Of a DNA stretch of 10,610 nt, positions 5,885 through 10,610 are shown in pieces. Position 1 is the stretch's first letter. Each line of letters begins with the position of its first letter. This DNA is from Chloroflexota bacterium (GTDB lineage: Bacteria; Chloroflexota; Limnocylindria; Limnocylindrales; CSP1-4): the NCBI GenBank assembly GCA_021790375.1, contig JAJYEB010000035.1, positions 1 to 10,610 of the forward strand, in the 5' to 3' direction. The position numbers and the translations under genes are program-made. Under the pieces are notes generated by a model. The model had not been told where the DNA came from and did no database searches. It worked only from the letters and a program-made list of their open reading frames with translations.

Positions 5885-6918
5885 CGCAGTTGCCGACCGG
5901 GGACCACAATCGGTTCGCGGAGCGCATCGCCTCGCCCTCCGAGCCGCGCGCCCAGCCGGTTGCGCCGACGTCCCGCGGTCGCGTCGACCCGGCGGCCCGG
6001 TCATTCGGGCGGAGGCTGCCGTTCCCCGATTCCGTCTGGTCAGAGCAGCCCATGGCAGTCGCGGTAACGGGCGCCGCCCGCATGCTGCTCGGCCAGGGGA
6101 GCTGGCGTGGACGCGTGCAGTCGGCACCGCACGGGAGCGTGAACATCCGGTGCGACAGCGCGGGACCCCTCGCGTGGGTCAGCCTGCACGCGCCGGGGAC
6201 GCCTGTCTCTCCGGCCGGCGTGCTGTGCCGCACGTGGCCTGCTGTCAAGCCGGTCGTCGGCCAGCCCGCGTTCGGCGCTCCGGGATGGATCGCCATCCCC
6301 GGCTGGATGACGGTGGCGTGGCACCGGTCTGAGCCAATCGAGTCGGCGCTCCCACCCCGGGCTCCGATGCCGGACATCCCGGCCTGCCTGCGGGAGGCGC
6401 GTCCAGCGTCGCCGGGCGCGCTGCTCGGCGCCGTGTCGGCCGTCATCGATCCGCCGGGAGCGGTCGCGGGGCAGATCGACCGACGCGCGCTCCCAGCGAT
6501 CGCACGGCTGCACGCCGCCACGCTGCGGCTCCACGCGCCCGGGGCGTTGTCATCGGCGTGCGATCTGCTCGGGCTCGGGCCCGGATTGACCCCCGCCGGC
6601 GACGATCTGCTCGTCGGGTGGGCGATGGGACTGGCGGTGGGTGGTCCCCGCGCGTCGCGCTTCCGGGGAGCGCTCGCGGAGCCGTTGCTGGAGGCGGCCA
6701 AGACGCGGACCGGGTGGCTGAGCCGGGCGTTCCTCGCCACGGCCCTCTCCGGTCATGCGGCACCGACGCCACGAGCCTTCGTGTCGAGCCCGGACGGAGC
6801 CGCTGCCATCGAGGTCGCGCGCCTCGGGAGCACGTCGGGAGCCGACCTGCTGGGAGGCTATCTCTTGGCCCGACACGCAATCGCCGTGTCCGCGAGTGCC
6901 GATCCATGTCCGCAGTAG
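5881..6918 (+). CDS. DUF2877 (AllH-like) domain protein
   Basis: This 345-residue protein carries the DUF2877 signature LGLGPGLTPAGDDLLVGW (230-247), a Thr/Ser helix (KTRTGWLSRAFLATAL, 274-289) and the C-terminal LGSTSGADLLGGYLLA (315-330). DUF2877 is best known from AllH, a subunit of the AllFGH oxamate carbamoyltransferase of anaerobic allantoin use; other members have no assigned function. AllF, AllG, FdrA and a carbamate kinase are not visible here, so a different role is likely. The GTG at 5881 lies in a GTGA overlap with the stop of the CoA-transferase, and a good GGAG sits seven bases upstream (5870-5873), which favours this start. The recognisable domain begins only near Met58 (6052, MAVAVTGAARM), so the first 57 residues, rich in Arg and Pro, are either an extension or a sign that ATG 6052 is used. 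It overlaps the LutA gene by 13 nt. Confidence 0.85.
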   Translation: MTQLPTGDHNRFAERIASPSEPRAQPVAPTSRGRVDPAARSFGRRLPFPDSVWSEQPMAVAVTGAARMLLGQGSWRGRVQSAPHGSVNIRCDSAGPLAWVSLHAPGTPVSPAGVLCRTWPAVKPVVGQPAFGAPGWIAIPGWMTVAWHRSEPIESALPPRAPMPDIPACLREARPASPGALLGAVSAVIDPPGAVAGQIDRRALPAIARLHAATLRLHAPGALSSACDLLGLGPGLTPAGDDLLVGWAMGLAVGGPRASRFRGALAEPLLEAAKTRTGWLSRAFLATALSGHAAPTPRAFVSSPDGAAAIEVARLGSTSGADLLGGYLLARHAIAVSASADPCPQ

Positions 6919-8000
6919 CGTCGTCCGAGGGTCGCCGTCCCCTGGGGACGCGGGCCGCCGGCCACAGCAGCGCTCCGGGCGTCGCCTCGTCGTCGCACGT
7001 GGCGGACGGGGGATCGGCGCCGGCTGTGCAACTCTTCGTGACCTGCATGATCGACCTGTTCCGGCCCCGGGCCGGGATGGCCGCCGTGCGGGTGCTCGAG
7101 CGGCGCGGCGTGGCCGTGGAGTTCCCCACAGGCCAGACGTGCTGCGGCCAGTTCGCCCACAACGCGGGGTACCGGCGCGAGGCCGCCGCAATGGGCCGCC
7201 AGCTCGTGCGCGCGTTCCAGCCTGCCGGCGACCTCGGCACGTCCGACGGCCGCGGGAGAAGGACCGCGGGCAGCGACCCCGCGGCGCGCTCGCCGTCGGC
7301 CGACGTCCCGGTCGTCGCGCTCTCCGGCTCCTGCGCCGCCATGGTCGCCCACGAGGTCCCGGCCCTGCTCGAGACCGATGCGCTTGAGCGTGGCTGGGGC
7401 CAGCAGAGCGCGGCGCGGTGGCGGGCACGGGCAGAGATCCTCGCGGGACGGGTGATCGAGCTCAGCGCGTGGCTCGACCGGGCGGACGCGGCGCCACGGT
7501 CCGGCGCTGGCAACGAGCCCCGTGCGGCCGCGGAGGGCACGCGAGACGAGGTAGACGTGGTCCCCGCCGGTTCCACGGCCCCAGCCCCCGTCGGCCCACT
7601 CCCGGTCGCCTGCCACACCGGCTGCCACATGCGCCGGCTGCTTCACAGCACCGAGCCGCCGATGCGGGTCCTCCGGTCCGCCGGGACCGCCCCGGAGGAA
7701 CCGCCCGACGCGGACCAGTGCTGCGGCTTCGGGGGAACCTTCGCCCTACGCGAGCCCGAGCTCTCCGCCGCGATGGCCGACGCCAAGCTCGAGGCGTTGA
7801 GCGTGCTGCGCGAGGCGGGCGCGGCCGCCCTCGTGGGCACCGACCTTGGTTGCCTGATGCAGCTGGGCGGCCGGCTGCAGCGCCGGGGTGACTCCTTCCC
7901 GGTCCTCCACCTCGCCGAGCTCGTCGACGCTGCAGACTGCGAGGGGCTCACCCGCGAGGGCTTGGAGCGGGCCGCGAAAGCCCACGGAGACGCGGACTGA
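6906..8000 (+). CDS. lutA: LutA-like (Fe-S)-binding subunit of a hydroxyacid (lactate) oxidase
   Basis: LutA works with LutB and LutC to oxidise L-lactate to pyruvate in the cytoplasm. This 364-residue protein has both cysteine-rich domains of the family. The first has Cys47 (LFVTCMIDLF), Cys79-Cys80 (QTCCGQ) and Cys143 (LSGSCAAM). The second has Cys236 and Cys240 (ACHTGCHMRRL), Cys272-Cys273 (QCCGFGGTFA) and Cys316 (GTDLGCLMQ). All key Cys are kept, so it should be functional. It is longer than the usual LutA (about 240 residues) for three reasons: a Ser/Ala-rich N-terminal extension (about 1-40), a loop at about 106-132 and a Pro/Ala/acid-rich linker at about 192-232. The ATG at 6906 overlaps the previous gene by 13 nt and lacks a clear Shine-Dalgarno. 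A later start near residue 40 would remove only the extension, but no Met or GTG is obvious there. The stop shares one base with the LutB start (TGATG). Confidence 0.92.
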   Translation: MSAVASSEGRRPLGTRAAGHSSAPGVASSSHVADGGSAPAVQLFVTCMIDLFRPRAGMAAVRVLERRGVAVEFPTGQTCCGQFAHNAGYRREAAAMGRQLVRAFQPAGDLGTSDGRGRRTAGSDPAARSPSADVPVVALSGSCAAMVAHEVPALLETDALERGWGQQSAARWRARAEILAGRVIELSAWLDRADAAPRSGAGNEPRAAAEGTRDEVDVVPAGSTAPAPVGPLPVACHTGCHMRRLLHSTEPPMRVLRSAGTAPEEPPDADQCCGFGGTFALREPELSAAMADAKLEALSVLREAGAAALVGTDLGCLMQLGGRLQRRGDSFPVLHLAELVDAADCEGLTREGLERAAKAHGDAD

Positions 8001-9457
8001 TGGCCGGTTTCCTGCCCGCACCTGCCACGCCGTGGCCCGAACGACGGGATCGCGCCCTTGCCGACCGCACCCTCCGCGGAGCGATTTCCCGGACCACCCA
8101 CCATCTCGCCGCTCAGCGCCGGGAGGCGTACGCGGGTTACCCGCGAGGCGAGGAGCTGCAGGAGCAGGCCCTCGCCTCGCGGCGGGCCGGCGTCGCGCGA
8201 CTGGACGAGCTCATTGCCACGGCAAGCCGCAACGTCGAGGCCCGCGGCGGTCGGGTCGTCCGGGCGGCCGGCCCCCTGGATGTCGCGCGCCATGTACTGG
8301 ACGTCGCGCGACGGCGGAACGCGCTGCGCGTGGTCAAGTCCAAGTCGATGGCCACCGAAGAGATCGAGCTCAACCGGCGGCTCGAGGCGGGCGGCCTGAA
8401 GGTGCGCGAGACCGATCTCGGCGAGTACATCATCCAGCTCGCGGGGGAGCACCCGTCGCACATCATCGTCCCGGCCGCGCACAAGACGCGCGGCCAGATC
8501 CGCGAGCTCTTCGATGCCGAGGCTCGCGCGGTGGGGACGGCGCCGCCGGCCGACGAGAGCACGCCCGCCCTCACCGCCTTCGCCCGGCGCCAGCTCCGGG
8601 AGGATTTCCTTCGCGCGGACATCGGGATCTCGGGCGGCAACTACCTCGTCGCCGAGACGGGCACCCTGGTGCTGATCACCAACGAAGGCAACGGGCGGAT
8701 GTCGACCACGCTGCCCCCCGTTCACATCGCGGTCGTGGGCATCGACAAGGTCGTGGCGAGCTGGGCCGATCTTGGCGTGCTGCTCCAGCAGGCGCCGCTG
8801 TCCGGCACGGGGCAGCGCCTCACCACGTACGTCAGCCTGATCAGCGGACCGCGTCGCGCGGGCGAGCTGGACGGTCCCGACGAATTCCACCTCGTGCTCC
8901 TCGACAACGGGCGGCACGAACTCCTGGATACCGAGTACGCGGACACGCTGACCTGCATCCGCTGCGGGTCGTGCCTGAACGTCTGCCCGGTCTTCCGAAC
9001 CGTCGGCGGCCACGCCTACGGCAGCGTCTACTCGGGGCCGATCGGCATCGTCCTGACGCCACTCTTGGGCGGCCTGGCGCAGGCGGCCGAGCTCCCCGAA
9101 TCGGCCTGCACCCTCTGCCACGCCTGCCGCGACGCCTGCCCCATGGACATCGACCTCCCGCAGCACATCCTGTCGCTGCGCGAGCGGGAGGTGACGGAAG
9201 GTTTGACGGCGCGGAGCCTGGACCTCACGTACGAGGTCTGGGCGCGGTTGTGGGCCAGCCCCGCCGGCTATCGCTCCACCACCCGCCTGGCCCGTCTGGG
9301 GCAGCGTGCGTACGTCCGGAACGGGACCCTCGGACGAGTCCCCGGCCACCTGCCGCCGCCGGGCCTGCTGGCGGGCTGGCTGTCCACCCGCGACGCGCCG
9401 CCCGTGGCAGCCGAGACGTTCCACGAGTGGTGGGCGCGGACCAGGGGAGAGACCTGA
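8000..9457 (+). CDS. lutB: LutB-like iron-sulfur subunit of a hydroxyacid (lactate) oxidase
   Basis: This 485-residue protein matches LutB/LldF in length and order. A LUD domain fills about residues 65-315, with VVKSKSMATEEIELN (111-125) and the conserved AETGTLVLITNEGN (218-231). A ferredoxin-like domain follows with two CxxCxxCxxxC(P) motifs: CIRCGSCLNVCP (Cys319, 322, 325, 329) and CTLCHACRDACP (Cys370, 373, 376, 380). These bind two [4Fe-4S] clusters and pass electrons from the hydroxyacid towards the quinone or other carrier. The C-terminal tail ends AETFHEWWARTRG, as in relatives. The ATG at 8000 overlaps the LutA stop by one base and has GGAGA nine bases upstream (7986-7990). The reading frame overlaps LutC by one base, so the three subunits should be made in balanced amounts. 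No lactate permease or regulator is next to it in this window, so the substrate might be another 2-hydroxyacid. Confidence 0.96.
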   Translation: MAGFLPAPATPWPERRDRALADRTLRGAISRTTHHLAAQRREAYAGYPRGEELQEQALASRRAGVARLDELIATASRNVEARGGRVVRAAGPLDVARHVLDVARRRNALRVVKSKSMATEEIELNRRLEAGGLKVRETDLGEYIIQLAGEHPSHIIVPAAHKTRGQIRELFDAEARAVGTAPPADESTPALTAFARRQLREDFLRADIGISGGNYLVAETGTLVLITNEGNGRMSTTLPPVHIAVVGIDKVVASWADLGVLLQQAPLSGTGQRLTTYVSLISGPRRAGELDGPDEFHLVLLDNGRHELLDTEYADTLTCIRCGSCLNVCPVFRTVGGHAYGSVYSGPIGIVLTPLLGGLAQAAELPESACTLCHACRDACPMDIDLPQHILSLREREVTEGLTARSLDLTYEVWARLWASPAGYRSTTRLARLGQRAYVRNGTLGRVPGHLPPPGLLAGWLSTRDAPPVAAETFHEWWARTRGET

Positions 9458-10113
9458 TGCCTCGCGGGGCCGCGACGCTGGCACGGACGGCACCGGGGCC
9501 CGAGTCACTCGTGGGGCTCTTCGCCGAGCGCGTTCGCTCGCTCGGCGGCAGGGTCTGGCTGGCTCCCGGAGGCCGCGAGGAGGTGCGGCGCACCCTGCTG
9601 ACGGCGATCGACGAGCTCGTTCCGGCCGAGGCGAAGCAGGGATCGCCACGCGTGGTCGCGTGGACCGTCGACGAGCTCGAGCCGCTCGATCTTGCCGGGC
9701 TGCTGCGAGGCGCGGGGATCGGGTACGTGCCGTGGCGACGGGAGGCGGGCGAGACGGAGGACGCGGCGCGCGCGCGGCTACGTGCCGCGTCGGCGGCAGG
9801 CGCGGTGGGACTCACCACGTGCGCCTGGGCGGCCGCCGAGACTGGCACCGTCGCGCTGTATGCGGCTCCGGCGTCCGGGCGCCTCGTGAGCCTGCTACCG
9901 GGCGCGCACCTTGCCCTCGTGCGGCCCACTCAGCTGGTTCTGGGGATCCCGGAGGGTCTCGAGCTGCTGGCTCGCGGGGCTGGGACCTCGGGCGGCCTGC
10001 CCGCCACGGTGAGCCTGGTCAGCGGTCCGAGCCGCAGCGCCGACATAGAGGGCGACATCTCGATCGGCGTGCACGGGCCGGCTCGGCTGGGCGTCGTCGT
10101 GGGCGACTGGTAG
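9457..10113 (+). CDS. lutC: LutC-like LUD domain subunit of a hydroxyacid (lactate) oxidase
   Basis: This 218-residue protein is the small LUD-domain partner of LutA and LutB, normally needed for L-lactate use. It has the LUD motifs TTCAWAAAETGTVAL (120-134), LLPGAHLALV (146-155), SLVSGPSRSADIEGD (186-200) and GVHGPARL (204-211). These share the ETGT block with LutB, showing the common LUD fold. Its exact role in the family is unclear; it lacks the iron-sulfur Cys motifs. The ATG at 9457 overlaps the LutB stop (TGATG) and has a strong GGGGAGA six bases upstream (9444-9450). The much longer open frame in front of it runs antiparallel to nothing real and overlaps LutB in another phase, so it is not part of the gene. 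It is the last gene of the overlapping block; no T-rich terminator follows. A weak 5-bp hairpin (GCGCA and TGCGC, 10114-10128) follows the stop. Confidence 0.94.
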   Translation: MPRGAATLARTAPGPESLVGLFAERVRSLGGRVWLAPGGREEVRRTLLTAIDELVPAEAKQGSPRVVAWTVDELEPLDLAGLLRGAGIGYVPWRREAGETEDAARARLRAASAAGAVGLTTCAWAAAETGTVALYAAPASGRLVSLLPGAHLALVRPTQLVLGIPEGLELLARGAGTSGGLPATVSLVSGPSRSADIEGDISIGVHGPARLGVVVGDW

Positions 10114-10241
10114 GCGCAGAGCGTGCGCGGCCGCGATCGAACCGGCGCCGTCGTCACCGGCCGAGCCGGGCGCCCCGCGGGATGGCCTGCGTGGACGGCG
10201 CGCGGCAACCTACGCCCGGCGCCCTGATGAGGGCTGATTTC

Positions 10242-10610
10242 ATGAGACTCGATGGCGACGTGGCTCTGATCACCGGCGGCGCATCCGGGATCGGTCGTGC
10301 CATCGCGCTCCTGTTCGCGCGGGAAGGCGCGGCCGTCGCCGTCGCCGACCTGCGACGCGACTCGCGGCTCGAGGAGGAGGTGCCCGATACGGTCACTGCG
10401 ATCCACGCGGAGCATGGACGCGCCATGTTCGTCGAGACCGACGTCTCCGATAGCGCCGCCGTCGGTCGCATGGTCGCAGCGGTCGGGGGGGCACTGGGCG
10501 CGATCACGATCCTCGTCAACTGCGCCGGAGTCTTCCTCCGGAACAGCGTGGTTGACATCTCGGACGACGAATGGTCGCGCACCATCGCCATCAACCTTGG
10601 CGGCTACTTC
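10242..10610 (+). CDS. Short-chain dehydrogenase/reductase (SDR), 3' end outside the window
   Basis: The first 123 residues of a classical SDR are present. TGGASGIG (11-18) binds the dinucleotide. Asp36 at the end of the second strand (VAVADL) favours NAD over NADP. TDVSD (66-70) contacts adenine. VNCAG (92-96) replaces the usual NNAG, a tolerated change. Asn118 in AINLGG is the Asn of the catalytic tetrad. The Ser-Tyr-Lys part lies beyond the edge. The ATG at 10242 has GAGGG eight bases upstream (10229-10233) and gives the standard start MRLDGDVALITGG. An in-frame ATG at 10227 would add five residues and is less likely. The gene follows LutC after 128 bp, with no operator or clear terminator seen, so it may be read through from the operon or have its own promoter. 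It would oxidise or reduce an alcohol/ketone group; the substrate is unknown. Confidence 0.93.
   Translation, partial: MRLDGDVALITGGASGIGRAIALLFAREGAAVAVADLRRDSRLEEEVPDTVTAIHAEHGRAMFVETDVSDSAAVGRMVAAVGGALGAITILVNCAGVFLRNSVVDISDDEWSRTIAINLGGYF

Noticed and set aside
6558..6905. Upstream extension of the LutA frame
   Set aside because: It overlaps the DUF2877 gene out of phase with no similarity to LutA; the ATG at 6906 is the first sensible start.
7888..9456. Upstream extension of the LutC frame (over 500 codons)
   Set aside because: This part overlaps LutA and LutB in a different phase and is Arg/Pro-rich. The ATG at 9457 with a strong Shine-Dalgarno gives the normal LutC length.
7643..9649. 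Long minus-strand open frame of 668 codons opposite LutA-LutC
   Set aside because: It lies antisense to well-conserved Lut genes and has no recognisable motif; typical of GC-rich third-position bias.
10114..10128. Hairpin GCGCA/TGCGC after LutC as operon terminator
   Set aside because: Only a 5-bp stem and no T-run; such stems are frequent by chance in sequence this GC-rich.
1..10610. CRISPR array, tRNA or rRNA genes
   Set aside because: No regularly spaced repeats, no cloverleaf with a conserved T-arm and no rRNA-like stretch was seen on either strand.

Overview
This is a high-GC bacterial window. It looks chromosomal: a partly mobile left third is followed by a tightly packed catabolic operon. 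The GC-rich codon use, a probable leaderless promoter in front of the antitoxin gene, and a transposase type that I associate with Actinomycetota and Chloroflexota suggest one of those phyla. No rRNA or other taxonomic marker is present, so this placement is tentative.

Left part (1-3764). Positions 1-261 hold no gene that I can recognise. A secreted lipoprotein with six S-x-D-G-x-x-W repeats follows (262-1542). Next is a complete type II toxin-antitoxin pair, a ribbon-helix-helix antitoxin and a MazF/PemK toxin (1753-2333), with overlapping reading frames and a GC-rich hairpin just downstream. A short minus-strand protein remnant ends against an insertion sequence (about 2557-3727, or 3764 with the outer repeat). 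The element carries a minus-strand DDE (rve-type) transposase that is frameshifted at a run of seven G, and imperfect inverted repeats at its ends.

Right part (3826-10610). Six plus-strand genes overlap at every junction (by 11, 4, 13, 1 and 1 nt), so they almost certainly form one operon. In order they are a crotonase-fold (enoyl-CoA hydratase/isomerase) protein, a family III (CaiB/BaiF) CoA-transferase, a DUF2877 (AllH-like) protein, and the LutA, LutB and LutC subunits of an iron-sulfur hydroxyacid (L-lactate type) oxidase. A short-chain dehydrogenase starts 128 bp after the operon and runs off the window. An overlapping palindrome of the GntR/FadR operator type lies directly in front of the first operon gene.

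How the genes may work together (inference). A carboxylic acid would be activated by CoA transfer, its acyl-CoA processed by the crotonase-fold enzyme, and a 2-hydroxyacid oxidised by LutABC, with the dehydrogenase handling an alcohol or keto intermediate. DUF2877 is best known from the AllFGH oxamate carbamoyltransferase context, so its place inside a CoA-transferase/LutABC operon is the least expected feature. No substrate can be named from sequence alone.
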